A stretch of DNA of 64,000 nt from Cytobacillus pseudoceanisediminis (lineage in GTDB: Bacteria; Bacillota; Bacilli; Bacillales; Cytobacillaceae). How positions within the stretch are numbered: position 1 is the stretch's first letter; each line of letters begins with the position of its first letter. A program made the translations under genes and the position numbers. Location of the stretch: NCBI RefSeq assembly GCF_023516215.1, contig NZ_CP097350.1, positions 124,001 to 188,000 of the forward strand. Reading direction: 5' to 3'. Of the stretch, positions 45,539-56,057 are shown piece after piece. The notes below the pieces were generated by a model. It was not told the DNA's origin, did not search any database, and was given only the letters and a program-made list of their open reading frames with translations.

Positions 45539-47194
45539 ATGATTAATACGAGAAGTCGATTATTATTTTTAACCTTCTTAGTAATTAGTTTATTTATCAG
45601 TGCTTGCAGTAATAATAGTCAGGTTAATAATCAGAACAGCACAGAAAATAATAACGATAAAACGGAGTCCGCTAACAAAGAACAAATAATTACGATAAAT
45701 GCATTATCCGAACCTCCTAGTCTTGAGCCGGCTTTAATAGATAACCAGATTGCTGGGGATATATCAAACCAATTATTTGAAGGTCTTGTTCGCTTGGATA
45801 AAGAAGGAAACATTGCTCCAGGTGTAGCTGAAAAATGGGATGTTTCTGAAGATGGTACTGTTTACACTTTCCATTTAAATAAAAATGCAAAATGGTCAAA
45901 CGGTGACCAAGTACAAGCAGAAGATTTTGTTTATTCCTGGGAGAAGGTATTGCGTCCAGAAGTTGCTGCCCCACTTGGAAGTAATCTATTTTTTATAAAA
46001 AATGGAGCAGCATATAACGAAGGAACGATTAAGGATCCCGCTGAGCTAGGTGTTAAAGCAGTAGATGAATATACCCTTGAGGTTACTTTAGAAAAACCAA
46101 CTTCTTTCTTTTTGGGATTAACAGCGTTTTTCACACTATTACCTATAAACAAAGAAGTAGATCAAGCAAATACAAAATGGGCATCAGAAGCTGAGTCTTT
46201 TGTTTCAAACGGTCCATTTAAAATAGAGAGCTGGAAGCACGGACAAGAATTAATAATGGTACCTAATGAAAATTATTGGGGAAAAGATGTCGTAAAACTG
46301 GATAAGTTAAAGTGGGTGATGGTGAATGAACAAAACACAGAATATGCCATGTACCAATCAAATGAACTGGATTTCTCTGCTAATTTACCAAATTCAATTA
46401 GAAATAAATTAATTTCATCTGGAGAGGCAAAAACAGCACCGAGCGCAAGTTTGGCTTATTTACGTTTTAATCATAATGATAAAATTTTTGCTAATGAAAA
46501 AATACGCCAGGCATTAAGTCTGGCACTCGATAGAAATCTCTTAGTAGAAAAAGTGACACAAGGAGGAGAAATTCCAGCTCTAGGTTTAATACCAATAGGA
46601 CTGAGTAGCGGTGCTGGGGAATTTAGGGAATTGGCCGGTGACACATTGTTTCAGGATAATGATGTTGAAACTGCAAAAACTTTGCTCCAGGAGGGACTTG
46701 ATGAATTAGAACTTTCCGCTTTCCCGAAAATGAATCTACTATTCTATACGGACGATACGTACAATAAGCTTTCACAGGCCATGCAGGAAATGTGGAAGAA
46801 AAACTTAGGCATAGAAGTGGAGCTCCAAACAATGGAGCGGAAGGTTTTTGTTCAAAATGTCCAAGCAGGAGATTATCAGTTCGCTATATACAGTACTGGT
46901 GCTGACTATGACGATGCCAGTAATTTAATGGGACAATTCATGACCGGGGATGTTTATAACTATAGCAATATCTCAATTCCAGAGTACGATCTATTAATGA
47001 AAAAAGCAGAAGCAGAATTAAACCTAGAAAATCGTGCCAAGTATTTGGTTGAGGCTGAAAAGGTTCTGATAGACCAGATGGCTATTTCTCCTCTTTATTA
47101 TCGTACAAAGGTGTATCTGCAAAAGGATCATATAAATGGAATTTATCAATATACTATCCAGGCCATTGATTTCCGAGAGGCATATGTAAAGTAG
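45539..47194 (+). CDS. OppA-type peptide-binding lipoprotein
   Basis: The 551-residue lipoprotein has a lipobox (FISAC, Cys23), an Asn-rich linker and the SBP5 fold: LSEPPSLEPALIDNQIAGDISNQLFEGL and the WSNGDQVQAEDFVYSWEKVL segment. It should bind oligopeptides for the downstream importer. I choose ATG 45539, which follows GGGGGGA; ATG 45524 overlaps the ribosome site. A small terminator-like hairpin at 47254 separates it from the permease genes, as is common when the binding protein is needed in excess. Confidence 0.92.
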   Translation: MINTRSRLLFLTFLVISLFISACSNNSQVNNQNSTENNNDKTESANKEQIITINALSEPPSLEPALIDNQIAGDISNQLFEGLVRLDKEGNIAPGVAEKWDVSEDGTVYTFHLNKNAKWSNGDQVQAEDFVYSWEKVLRPEVAAPLGSNLFFIKNGAAYNEGTIKDPAELGVKAVDEYTLEVTLEKPTSFFLGLTAFFTLLPINKEVDQANTKWASEAESFVSNGPFKIESWKHGQELIMVPNENYWGKDVVKLDKLKWVMVNEQNTEYAMYQSNELDFSANLPNSIRNKLISSGEAKTAPSASLAYLRFNHNDKIFANEKIRQALSLALDRNLLVEKVTQGGEIPALGLIPIGLSSGAGEFRELAGDTLFQDNDVETAKTLLQEGLDELELSAFPKMNLLFYTDDTYNKLSQAMQEMWKKNLGIEVELQTMERKVFVQNVQAGDYQFAIYSTGADYDDASNLMGQFMTGDVYNYSNISIPEYDLLMKKAEAELNLENRAKYLVEAEKVLIDQMAISPLYYRTKVYLQKDHINGIYQYTIQAIDFREAYVK

Positions 47195-47253
47195 TGATAA
47201 AAGATAGGTAAACCGGTGAAAATTTTAGTTTATGTAGCTTTTAATAACTGGAA

Positions 47254-47279
47254 GAGTGTACAAAGCGTACACTTTTTCA
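47254..47279 (+). terminator. Partial terminator between binding protein and permease genes
   Basis: AGTGTAC pairs with GTACACT, followed by TTTT. Confidence 0.65.
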
Positions 47280-47323
47280 GTTTGTTCTATCCAGTTGCTT
47301 CTCAAAAATAAAGGAGGGGAAAT

Positions 47324-48253
47324 ATGCGCCAGTTTCTGACTAGGAGAATTATTAGTGTCTTTATGACATTGTTCGTAATTATTTCACTTACCTTTTTATT
47401 AATGTACGCCATACCAGGAGATCCTTTTACAAGTGAAAATCGAATACCAGAACAAGTAGTTGAAAACTTAAAAGAGCATTATGGACTTAGTGATCCCATG
47501 TACATTCAATATTTTAAGTATCTTAAGGGAGCCTTATTATTCGACTTTGGTCCTTCGATCAAGTGGGACAATCAAACAGTGAATGAATTAATAGCAAGCG
47601 GGTTTCCAGTTTCTGCTTTGATTGGTTTGCAAGCAATTATTATTGCAACCTTTTTTGGCATTGCATTAGGCATTCTTGCTGCAATTCGACACAATAGTGC
47701 AATTGACTATTTTTCAATGATTATTGCTATTCTTGGCCTTTCCGTTCCCAGCTTCATATTCGCAACAGTTTTAATTAACTTTTTTGCTATTAAAATGCAA
47801 TGGTTTCCTGTTGCCACTTGGGGGACTTGGAAGCACTCTGTTTTGCCTAGTGTTGCCCTAGCCGTGACACCAATGGCATATATCGCCCGCCTAACTCGAT
47901 CAAGTATTCTTGAGGTCTTATCGATGGATTATATCCAGACAGCGATGGCCAAAGGAGTAACAGGTACAAGATTCGTGTTTAGGCATGTGCTTAGAAATGC
48001 TATGATTCCGGTTGTAACTATTCTGGGTCCCATTACAGCCACTGTATTAACAGGCAGCTTTGTAATTGAACAAATCTTCGGTGTGCCTGGATTAGGTAAA
48101 TATTTTGTGGAAGGCATTACTGATAGGGATTATCCATTGATTTTAGGGACTACAGTTTTTTATAGTGCTATTCTAATATTCTTTGTTATATTAGTCGACA
48201 TTGCCTATGTTCTTATCGATCCAAGAATAAAGCTTCTTAGAGGGAGGGGATAG
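47324..48253 (+). CDS. OppB-type peptide permease
   Basis: The 309-residue, six-helix permease has LLMYAIPGDPF near the start, the ATPase-contact loop DYIQTAMAKGVTGTRFVFRHVLRNAMIPV, and GSFVIEQIFGVPGLGKYFVEGI. AAGGAGG precedes ATG 47324. The OppC-type gene starts five bases after its stop. Confidence 0.92.
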   Translation: MRQFLTRRIISVFMTLFVIISLTFLLMYAIPGDPFTSENRIPEQVVENLKEHYGLSDPMYIQYFKYLKGALLFDFGPSIKWDNQTVNELIASGFPVSALIGLQAIIIATFFGIALGILAAIRHNSAIDYFSMIIAILGLSVPSFIFATVLINFFAIKMQWFPVATWGTWKHSVLPSVALAVTPMAYIARLTRSSILEVLSMDYIQTAMAKGVTGTRFVFRHVLRNAMIPVVTILGPITATVLTGSFVIEQIFGVPGLGKYFVEGITDRDYPLILGTTVFYSAILIFFVILVDIAYVLIDPRIKLLRGRG

Positions 48254-48257
48254 CCAA

Positions 48258-49172
48258 ATGCAGCCAGTTCGGGATGAGCTCTTTGTATTTAAGAAAAAAA
48301 CAGAGAGGAGAAACTACTTAGTAAACCAAGTGTTTCATTTTGGAGAGACGCATTGAGAAGACTGAAACAAAACAAGCTAGCTATGACAGGATTCAGTATG
48401 ATAATTCTTTTAATCGCAATGTCCATTATAGGTCCAATGCTTGTACCTTATTCGTATTCTGACCAAAGTCTGCTAAATGCTAATCTCCCCCATCAAAAGG
48501 TTTTTGGTTTGGAACAGACGATTTAGGAAGAGATATATTTTCAAGGACTTGGATAGGCGCCAGAATTTCCTCTTTATTGGAATAACAGCCGTTTTATTGG
48601 ACTTAATAATTGGTGTTATATGGGGAGGTATTGCAGCCTACAAAGGTGGAAAAACAGATGAAGTCATGATGCGAATCGTAGACATCCTTTATGGATTGCC
48701 TCATTTGCTTGTGACAATTCTATTAATGGTCGTATTAAAGCCTGGATTACTCACCATTATCATTGCTATGGCCGCAACTGGATGGATTGGAATGGCCCGT
48801 TTAGTCCGTGGGGAAATTTTGAGATTGAAAGAGTCTGAATTTGTATTAGCATCACAGGTATTAGGGGGAAACTTTTTCAGAGTGCTTTTTAAACACCTGA
48901 TTCCAAATGCTATGGGCCCAATCATTGTAAGCATGACGCTATCTGTCCCTGGTGCAATATTTGCCGAAGCAACTTTAAGTTTTTTAGGACTTGGTGTACC
49001 TGTTCCGCTTGCAAGCTGGGGAACAATGACGTCAGAAGGTCTTGTCACCTTATTAACAGGTGAGATATGGCGCTTATTTTTTCCAGCTTTATTTATCTCA
49101 TTAACCATGTTTTCTTTTAACGTATTGGGAGATGGCTTAAGGGATGCACTAGATCCAAAACTTAAAAAATAA
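48258..49172 (+). CDS. OppC-type peptide permease, frame broken three times by apparent 1-base deletions
   Basis: ATG 48258 follows GGGAGGGG. The restored protein of about 305 residues contains LRRLKQNKLAMTGFSMIILL, FWFGTDDLGRDIFSRTWIGARISLFIG, the ATPase loop ending RVLFKHLIPNA and EATLSFLGLGVP, all typical of OppC. Breaks lie at GG 48307-48308, the C5 run at 48487-48491 and CC 48569-48570; adding one base at each restores the family sequence and returns to the original frame. All other genes of the transporter are whole, which argues for sequence error. Confidence 0.85.
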
Positions 49173-49215
49173 GAACCTCTAAATTTTAACTTTCATCAAA
49201 GTAAGGAGGATAAAA

Positions 49216-50238
49216 ATGAACAAACTTCTAGAAGTAAAAGATCTTCACGTTCAATTTCACTCTAATAACCGGCATATCCAAGCGGTCCGCGGGGTTTCTT
49301 TTCATATCAATAAAGGGGAAGTTCTTGCTATCGTCGGGGAATCGGGATGCGGGAAATCAGTTACTGCAAAAAGTATTATGAAATTGCTGCCTGAGAAAAC
49401 TTGCACCATCCCCAAGGGATCCATATTGTTTAACGGGAAAGAAATAACCACAATGAAGAAAAAACAGCTATCTAAGATTCGTGGGGCAAAGATAGGAATG
49501 GTATTTCAGGATCCGATGACTTCATTAAATCCGACAATGAAGGTTGGCGATCAAATTGCTGAGGGTCTTATTATTCATAAGGGCTATAATAAAAAGTTAG
49601 CAAAGGAACAAACAATTGAAATTATAAAGCTAGTAGGAATACCGAACCCTGTACATTGCTTTTCAAAATATCCTCATCAACTTAGCGGTGGAATGAGGCA
49701 GCGAATTGTCATAGCTATGGCGCTGATTTGCAAACCTGATCTTTTAATTGCAGACGAACCCACAACAGCTTTAGATGTCACCATTCAATCTCAAATTCTA
49801 GATCTATTAAAAGATCTACAGCAAAAAATGGGCATGGCGATTATTCTTATTACACATGATTTAGGGGTAGTGGCAAGATTTTCGGATCGAGTCAATATTA
49901 TGTATGCTGGAAAAATAGTCGAAAGTGGTACAAAAAATGAAATCTTTTACAAACCTAAGCACCCCTACACTCTTGGATTATTAGAGTCTGTACCTAAACT
50001 TGATCACAACCGAACCCAAAAGTTAACGGCCATCGACGGTACTCCACCGGACCTTTCAGAGCCTCCAAAGGGCTGCGCCTTTTCTCCGCGATGTCCTTTT
50101 GCAATGGAAGTTTGTGATGAACATAATCCGGATAAAACAGTACTTTCACGCACACATCATCTAAATTGCTGGTTAATGGATCCGCGAGCCCCCAAAACTG
50201 CATCTAACAAAGCAGCACCTATAGCGGCTAATGAATAA
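49216..50238 (+). CDS. OppD-type ABC ATPase
   Basis: The 340-residue ATPase has Walker A GESGCGKS, Q-loop MVFQDPMTSLNP, signature LSGGMRQR, Walker B LLIADEPTTALD and switch ITHDLG. The C-terminal Cys-containing extension CAFSPRCPFAMEVC is typical of OppD. AAGGAGG precedes ATG 49216. It pairs with the OppF-type ATPase downstream. Confidence 0.93.
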   Translation: MNKLLEVKDLHVQFHSNNRHIQAVRGVSFHINKGEVLAIVGESGCGKSVTAKSIMKLLPEKTCTIPKGSILFNGKEITTMKKKQLSKIRGAKIGMVFQDPMTSLNPTMKVGDQIAEGLIIHKGYNKKLAKEQTIEIIKLVGIPNPVHCFSKYPHQLSGGMRQRIVIAMALICKPDLLIADEPTTALDVTIQSQILDLLKDLQQKMGMAIILITHDLGVVARFSDRVNIMYAGKIVESGTKNEIFYKPKHPYTLGLLESVPKLDHNRTQKLTAIDGTPPDLSEPPKGCAFSPRCPFAMEVCDEHNPDKTVLSRTHHLNCWLMDPRAPKTASNKAAPIAANE

Positions 50239-50358
50239 GAAACCGTACATTCACTAAATTTCGATAAATATGTATTTTTCCTAATCAATGAAAGCCTATT
50301 AGCCTTGCCGATGCAGAGATTATCTATTATCTCGACTTAGAAATGAAGGGAGCACTTG

Positions 50359-51345
50359 ATGGAAAAAATCCTGGAAGTAAAAAACCTAACAAAACAATTT
50401 CAAATAGGGAAAGGATTAGAGTTAAAAGCGGTTGATGATATTTCGTTTGATATTTATGAAGGAGAAACACTTGGATTGGTAGGCGAATCCGGATGTGGTA
50501 AATCAACACTTGGAAGGACCATCATTCGTTTATATCAGGCAACATCAGGTAACGTAGTTTATAAAGGAAAAGATGTGCATATGTTATCTAATAACGATAA
50601 AAAAGACTTTCACAAAAATATGCAAATGATATTTCAAGACCCATACGCTTCCTTAAACCCGCGGATGACGGTTGCAGATATTATAGCAGAAGGCCTCGAT
50701 ATTCATCGTATTAAAAAAGGTGAGGCAAGAAAAGAGGAAGTGTATCAATTACTTGAAACTGTAGGTTTAAAGCGAGAGCATGCTAATCGTTATGCTCATG
50801 AATTTAGCGGTGGTCAGAGACAAAGGATTGGCATTGCAAGGGCATTGGCTGTAAGACCACAGTTTATCATAGCGGATGAACCTATATCAGCCCTTGATGT
50901 TTCCGTCCAGGCACAAATTGTTAATCTACTAATGGAACTCCAGAAGAAGAAGAAGCTAACGTATATTTTTATTTCACATGATTTATCGATGGTGAGATTA
51001 ATCAGTAATCGCATCGGTGTGATGTATTTAGGAAATATGATGGAATTAGCACCTAGTAATAACCTCTACGAAAACCCGCTTCATCCATATACTAGTTCTC
51101 TTCTAAAAGCAATCCCGATTCCTGACCCAAATATAGAGGAATCCAAAGATCAAATGACCATTTCAGGAGATTTACCAAATCCAACCGATCCTCCCAGCGG
51201 CTGTGTTTATCGAACAAGGTGTCCATATGTAACAGAGGAGTGCTATAGGGAAAAACCCATTTTAAAACAGGTAGACGATCAACATTTTGTAGCATGCCAT
51301 TTAGTGGGAATGAAATTATTAGAAAATTCAGTATTGACAAAATAA
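50359..51345 (+). CDS. OppF-type ABC ATPase
   Basis: The 328-residue ATPase has Walker A GESGCGKS, Q-loop MIFQDPYASLNPR, signature FSGGQRQR, Walker B FIIADEPISALD, switch ISHDLS and the CVYRTRCPYVTEEC tail. ATG 50359 follows AAGGGAG. It closes the transporter operon; hutP follows 68 bases later without a clear terminator. Confidence 0.93.
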   Translation: MEKILEVKNLTKQFQIGKGLELKAVDDISFDIYEGETLGLVGESGCGKSTLGRTIIRLYQATSGNVVYKGKDVHMLSNNDKKDFHKNMQMIFQDPYASLNPRMTVADIIAEGLDIHRIKKGEARKEEVYQLLETVGLKREHANRYAHEFSGGQRQRIGIARALAVRPQFIIADEPISALDVSVQAQIVNLLMELQKKKKLTYIFISHDLSMVRLISNRIGVMYLGNMMELAPSNNLYENPLHPYTSSLLKAIPIPDPNIEESKDQMTISGDLPNPTDPPSGCVYRTRCPYVTEECYREKPILKQVDDQHFVACHLVGMKLLENSVLTK

Positions 51346-51413
51346 TGATCTGTTAATAAGATTAATATATTCCTTTAGTCATACAATTTAACAGAATTGT
51401 GAGTGTCTGCCTA

Positions 51414-51866
51414 ATGAACGTAAGACCTGATTCAAGAATCGGAAGAAACGCAATGCTTTTGGCTCTATTGGGCCAAGAGAAGCTAGAACCAGAGTTCATC
51501 AAGGATTTAAGATTACAAGGTTATATATATTGTCAAGGAAAGACGGGATCCATGGAAACGCAGAAGGTGGTTGCCTCTATTGAAACAGCAGCCAGGCAAA
51601 ATCAAGTTATTGAAAAAGACATATACCGTGAAACGCATGCACTATATCACGCAATTATGGAAGCACTTCACGGTGTCACAAGAGGGCAAGTATTATTAGG
51701 AACTGTTTTACGAACGGTTGGATTAAGTTTCGCAGTAATTAGAGGCAAGCCATATAGTTCAGAGGAAGAAGGGGAATGGATAGCAGTGGCCCTTTATGGG
51801 ACAATAGGTGCTCCGGTGAAGGGTTCTGAACATGAAGCCATTGGTTTAGGCATTAATCATATTTAA
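51414..51866 (+). CDS. hutP: Histidine-dependent antiterminator HutP
   Basis: The 150-residue protein matches Bacillus HutP closely: [13 protein letters not shown] at the start, [31 protein letters not shown] in the middle, and [19 protein letters not shown], ending [12 protein letters not shown]. HutP, with L-histidine and Mg2+, binds NAG triplets in the leader RNA and disrupts the terminator before hutH. ATG 51414 puts the RIGR segment at the same place as in the Bacillus subtilis protein; GTG 51399 is an alternative. Neither has a strong ribosome site. It is preceded by the opp-type operon. Confidence 0.95.
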   Translation: MNVRPDSRIGRNAMLLALLGQEKLEPEFIKDLRLQGYIYCQGKTGSMETQKVVASIETAARQNQVIEKDIYRETHALYHAIMEALHGVTRGQVLLGTVLRTVGLSFAVIRGKPYSSEEEGEWIAVALYGTIGAPVKGSEHEAIGLGINHI

Positions 51867-51867
51867 T

Positions 51868-51952
51868 TAGTCCATAGTGATCAGTTATCAGGGGACTATA
51901 TCAACAGATTTCTACGCTTAGAATCTGTTGGTATAGTCCCCTATTCTTTTAA
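51868..51952 (+). promoter_or_regulatory. HutP-binding leader and regulated terminator
   Basis: Four NAG triplets spaced exactly four bases apart (TAG 51868, TAG 51875, CAG 51882, CAG 51889) match the HutP recognition rule. They run into a long terminator stem: AGGGGACTATATCAACAGATT (51890-51910, 5' arm) pairs with 51922-51942, then a T-rich tail. Confidence 0.85.
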
Positions 51953-52044
51953 AGAATTCTATCTATTGATGCACATTTTTTTAGTTCGCAAATTCGGAGT
52001 AGCCGTATCTTATTGAAATTAATTTTCCAAAAGGGTGGTTTGTT

Positions 52045-53574
52045 ATGATTGAATTAACAGGAAATTCGTTAACCATGGAAAAAGCATTTAAAATTGTTTT
52101 TGAAAATGAACCTATTTATGTTCCTGATTATATTTGGGACAAAGTGAAAGTAAGCAGGAAAGCTGTTGATGATATTGTTGCAAACCAACAAGTAATATAC
52201 GGAATTACAACAGGGTTCGGTAAGTTCAGTAATGTTTATATACAACAAAAGAATGTAGAGGAGCTGCAATTAAATTTAATCAGAAGCCATGCTTGCGGCA
52301 CTGGCAAACCTTTTTCAGAAACTGTAACAAGAGCTATGGTCTTATTTCGCATTAATGCTTTGCTGAAAGGTTTATCTGGTATCCGAAGGAACGTTATTGA
52401 ATTATTAATAAACTTATTAAATTATCAAATACATCCCATTGTACCTCAACAAGGCTCATTAGGTGCAAGCGGGGATCTTGCACCTCTTTCACATATAGCA
52501 CTTGTTTTAGTTGGGGAAGGTGAAGTTGTGTACCAAGATAAAAAAATGGAGACTCTAGAGGCATTTGATAAAGTAGGGCTGCAGCCTATTTACTTAAAAG
52601 CTAAAGAAGGTCTGGCGCTTATCAATGGCACGCAAGCAATGACTGCAATGGGTGCGGTTGCTTATATTGAAGCAGAAAATCTTGCATTGCAGGCAGACTA
52701 TATTTCTTCACTTACAATTGAAGGACTTCATGGGATTATCGATGCATTTGATGAGGATATACATTTAGCTAGAGGGTACAAAGAACAAATAGAGGTAGCT
52801 GCAAGAATCAGGAAGATTTTGAATGGTAGTCAGCTCGTTACAAAGCAAGGGGAGTTAAGAGTTCAAGATGCTTATTCACTGCGCTGTATCCCACAGGTCC
52901 ATGGAGCAACATGGCAAGTATTGTATTATGTAAAAGAAAAATTAGAAATTGAAATGAATGCAGCCACAGATAACCCGCTTATCTTCGATAATAAAATATT
53001 ATCCGGCGGAAACTTTCATGGACAGCCAATTGCCTTTGCAATGGACTTTTTATCTATTGGAATGGCAGAGCTGGCAAACATTTCAGAAAGACGTGTTGAA
53101 CGATTAGTGAATCCCCAATTAAATGATCTGCCGCCTTTTCTTAGTCCTGAGCCTGGGTTACAATCTGGTGCAATGATCATGCAGTATTGTGCTGCTTCTT
53201 TAGTATCTGAAAATAAGAAATTAGCTCATCCGGCTAGTGTAGATTCAATCCCTTCTTCTGCTAATCAAGAAGATCATGTAAGCATGGGAACTATAGGTTC
53301 CCGATATGCATATAAAATTATTAATAATACAAGAAAGGTTCTATCAATTGAATATATTTGTGCTATGCAGGCAGCTGAATATAGAGGTATGTCAAAACTA
53401 GCGCCAATTACTCACCAGTTATATAAATTTGGTAGAAGTATAGTTCCATCAATTAAAAAAGACCGGATTTTTTCCAAAGATATAGAGAATATGGAAGTCA
53501 GACTAAAAGCTTTAAACTTTGAACAAAACTTTGTTATGCAGGTAGAGGATGCTGTGGCAGTAAAAAGGTTTTAG
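52045..53574 (+). CDS. hutH: Histidine ammonia-lyase
   Basis: The 509-residue enzyme converts L-histidine to urocanate and ammonia. The Ala141-Ser142-Gly143 triad in [14 protein letters not shown] forms the MIO cofactor, and [27 protein letters not shown] and QEDHVSMG are all family segments. AAAGGGTGG precedes ATG 52045. The upstream HutP-dependent terminator ties it to histidine supply. hutU, hutI and hutG, usually next, are absent here. Confidence 0.96.
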   Translation: MIELTGNSLTMEKAFKIVFENEPIYVPDYIWDKVKVSRKAVDDIVANQQVIYGITTGFGKFSNVYIQQKNVEELQLNLIRSHACGTGKPFSETVTRAMVLFRINALLKGLSGIRRNVIELLINLLNYQIHPIVPQQGSLGASGDLAPLSHIALVLVGEGEVVYQDKKMETLEAFDKVGLQPIYLKAKEGLALINGTQAMTAMGAVAYIEAENLALQADYISSLTIEGLHGIIDAFDEDIHLARGYKEQIEVAARIRKILNGSQLVTKQGELRVQDAYSLRCIPQVHGATWQVLYYVKEKLEIEMNAATDNPLIFDNKILSGGNFHGQPIAFAMDFLSIGMAELANISERRVERLVNPQLNDLPPFLSPEPGLQSGAMIMQYCAASLVSENKKLAHPASVDSIPSSANQEDHVSMGTIGSRYAYKIINNTRKVLSIEYICAMQAAEYRGMSKLAPITHQLYKFGRSIVPSIKKDRIFSKDIENMEVRLKALNFEQNFVMQVEDAVAVKRF

Positions 53575-53710
53575 CGTTTGTCCCTCCGGCATAGGTTCTT
53601 TTCTGAAACTTAAAGAATATCTAGAGTATTAATTGAATCTGTTCTTCTTGGAAAGAATTAAAAAGCAAAGAAACTAACAAAAGGAGATCTATCTGAGAAA
53701 AATATATAAA

Positions 53711-53760
53711 AATTCACCCTGTAGGAATGAAGTGTTTTTCTTACAGGGATTTGATTTTTA
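53711..53760 (+). terminator. Terminator after hutH
   Basis: CCCTGTAGGAA region pairs with TTCTTACAGGG, followed by a T-rich tail. Confidence 0.6.
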
Positions 53761-53845
53761 AAAAGGATGCTCTTTAGAAAATCAATAAGGTGGTTTAACC
53801 ATTATGACCTCATTAAATACTAGATTGAGCACCATCAAAAATAAA

Positions 53846-54721
53846 TCACAAAAAAGTTGCCTTTAATACCTTTATGAGTAATTCAGAGTTCTCTATTGAT
53901 TTTGTCATTTTTCTTTTCAGTAGATAGATAGACCTTTTCGGCATGGCAATTTCCGTAAGAAAAGGCACATTAATTACATTCTCTTGCTGGATTAAACGTT
54001 TAGCAACTGTATTGGGAAGAAAACCAAGTCCGGTTCGTGTTTTCAAGAACTTTAATAAAAGTGAAACATGATCAACTTGTATATGGTAAAAATCTTGATT
54101 AGAAGAAATTCCTCTAAACCACTCCGTAAATGTTCCTCCCCAATTTAAATGAATGTAATTGCAGTTCCGCAGGTCTTTGTCTAAAACGAAATTATTAGGA
54201 ACAGGAAAACTCGGATCGGCAACCAGAACAAAAGAATCCTCAATAATTAGCTCCATAGTAATACTGGCATGATTAATTGGATAGAACACTATAGCGATAT
54301 CGATTAATCCATCAATCATTTTTCTAATTAAAATATCAGAATGCTCCGTGACTAAAGATAATGAAATTTTAGGATGTGTTTGTTGAAAATTCTCCATGGA
54401 TTCAAATAGTACGTAATCCCATAGTGCGTGTGTAGTGCCTATTATTAGATGTTCACTAAAGCTATTTTCTAATTGAACAGCCTTTATCCCTTCATTGTTT
54501 AATTCCAATATTCTCTCCGCATATGCGAGAAAAATTTTACCTGATTCTGTTAATTTGATGTTTCTCTTGTCCCTTTCAAATAAGTCTTTACCCAATTGTT
54601 TTTCAAGCATTTGAATCCTGGTTGTAACAGTTGACTGTACAACATTTAGTAATTCTGCTGTACGCGTAAAGCTTTTTGTATTGGCAACAAATATAAAGGC
54701 TTTAAGCTGTTCAATATCCAT
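53846..54721 (-). CDS. LysR family transcriptional regulator
   Basis: The 291-residue regulator has an N-terminal winged HTH (about 4-62: IEQLKAFIFVANTKSFTRTAELL, then QSTVTTRIQMLEKQLGKDLFER) and a ligand-binding domain from about 90. It is divergent from the threonine-synthase-like gene, 136 bases apart, which is the usual layout for a LysR protein and its target. The inducer is unknown. ATG 54721 follows GGAGGG. Confidence 0.93.
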   Translation of the reverse strand: MDIEQLKAFIFVANTKSFTRTAELLNVVQSTVTTRIQMLEKQLGKDLFERDKRNIKLTESGKIFLAYAERILELNNEGIKAVQLENSFSEHLIIGTTHALWDYVLFESMENFQQTHPKISLSLVTEHSDILIRKMIDGLIDIAIVFYPINHASITMELIIEDSFVLVADPSFPVPNNFVLDKDLRNCNYIHLNWGGTFTEWFRGISSNQDFYHIQVDHVSLLLKFLKTRTGLGFLPNTVAKRLIQQENVINVPFLTEIAMPKRSIYLLKRKMTKSIENSELLIKVLKATFL

Positions 54722-54857
54722 TAGAGCCCTCCTTAAATATATTCAAAAAACAAATTACTGTAATTAAAAATATTCGTTTTACAAATAAATTGTCGTCCAT
54801 TAATATTATCATATATTTTAATAATTCTAAATATTTTAAATTTTAGGGAGGGGTATT

Positions 54858-56003
54858 GTGCATATTTGGAATAATACTGTGAAAGTTTTTGAATGCATTA
54901 AATGCAACCAGCATTTTTCACCAAATGATTACTTTACGGGTTGCCCTCTATGTTTGGAAAAACATGAACCTTCAAGTCTCAGAGTTTTGTATCAAAAAGA
55001 CATACCATGGAACATAAACAAGTCAGCAAAAGGTATGTTTCGGTACGCAGAACGATTGCCCTACAAATCTTTTCCTACTCTTGGTGAAGGGGAAACGCCG
55101 ATTATTAATATAAAAGGCCTTGGAAGTGAACTAGGTATACCCGAACTTTGGTTGAAAAATGAGGGACAAAATCCCACTGGATCCCATAAGGACAGGATGA
55201 GCCCACTAATAGTTGCAAGAGCTGCTTCCTTGAATCGATCAACGGTAATTGCTGCTTCTAGCGGCAACGCGGGTGCATCATTGGCAGCTTATGCAGCTGC
55301 TGGAGGATTACACTGCAAAATTGTGACAACCCCAAAAATTAATGTAGCTTGGGAAAAAGCAATTCGCCTTTATGGTGCTGAAATTATTAAAGTACAAAGT
55401 TCATTCGAAAGATGGGAAACAGTCCGAAAGATGGTGGAAGAAGGCGACTATCCAGCCACAAACTACAGCATTCCTCCGGTGGGAAGCAATATGTTTGGAG
55501 TTCAAGGATACACAACGGTGGCATATGAGATCGTTGAGCAAATGAGAGAATATCAGCCTACTGCTGTTATTATACCTTGTGCAAGAGGGGACCTGCTTTG
55601 GGGGATTTGGGAAGGATTTGTTGAATCGCTACGGCTAGGATGGATTGAATCCTTACCTCGTTTATATGCCGTGGAACCTTTTCCGCGCTTGGCTCATGTT
55701 CTTCAAGGGAGGGATTACAGAGGGAAATTTAGAGGCGATTCAAGTCTTTTACCTTCTATTGGTGGAGAAACGGTTACGTACCAATCTTTAGAAGCAATAA
55801 GATCTTCAGGAGGTGGAGCTGTAGTGGTTACCAATACTGAAGTTGAAAAGGCTCAATTGGAGTTAGCTAAAAGAGGGATTTTTGCTGAAGGGTCTGCAGC
55901 TGTAACATGGCCTGCTGTCTCAAAACTGGTCAAAGAAGGGAAAATGGACGAAAGTGACCGTGTGCTTTTGATGATTACATCACATGGCTATAAAGGAGTG
56001 TAA
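54858..56003 (+). CDS. Threonine-synthase-like PLP enzyme with zinc ribbon
   Basis: The 381-residue enzyme starts with a zinc ribbon (Cys13, Cys16, Cys29, Cys32) and continues as a fold-type II PLP enzyme. Lys111 in QNPTGSHKDRM binds PLP, and AASSGNAGASLAAYAAAGG is the phosphate-loop region. Threonine synthase, diaminopropionate or cysteate-type lyases share this fold. The absence of hom and thrB and the neighbouring carboxylate symporter point to a catabolic or specialised reaction. The start is GTG 54858 after GGGAGGGG. LysR control from the divergent gene is likely. Confidence 0.75.
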   Translation: MHIWNNTVKVFECIKCNQHFSPNDYFTGCPLCLEKHEPSSLRVLYQKDIPWNINKSAKGMFRYAERLPYKSFPTLGEGETPIINIKGLGSELGIPELWLKNEGQNPTGSHKDRMSPLIVARAASLNRSTVIAASSGNAGASLAAYAAAGGLHCKIVTTPKINVAWEKAIRLYGAEIIKVQSSFERWETVRKMVEEGDYPATNYSIPPVGSNMFGVQGYTTVAYEIVEQMREYQPTAVIIPCARGDLLWGIWEGFVESLRLGWIESLPRLYAVEPFPRLAHVLQGRDYRGKFRGDSSLLPSIGGETVTYQSLEAIRSSGGGAVVVTNTEVEKAQLELAKRGIFAEGSAAVTWPAVSKLVKEGKMDESDRVLLMITSHGYKGV

Positions 56004-56057
56004 TTTAGAAGGTTGTTAATATTATTTAAACAACCTTAATCTAAAGGGGAACAAGGG

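Noticed and set aside
51969..52005. TGCACATTTTTTT before hutH as a tenth direct-repeat promoter
   Set aside because: Only one half-site, no phased second unit and no -10 box at the right distance; HutP control explains the gene.
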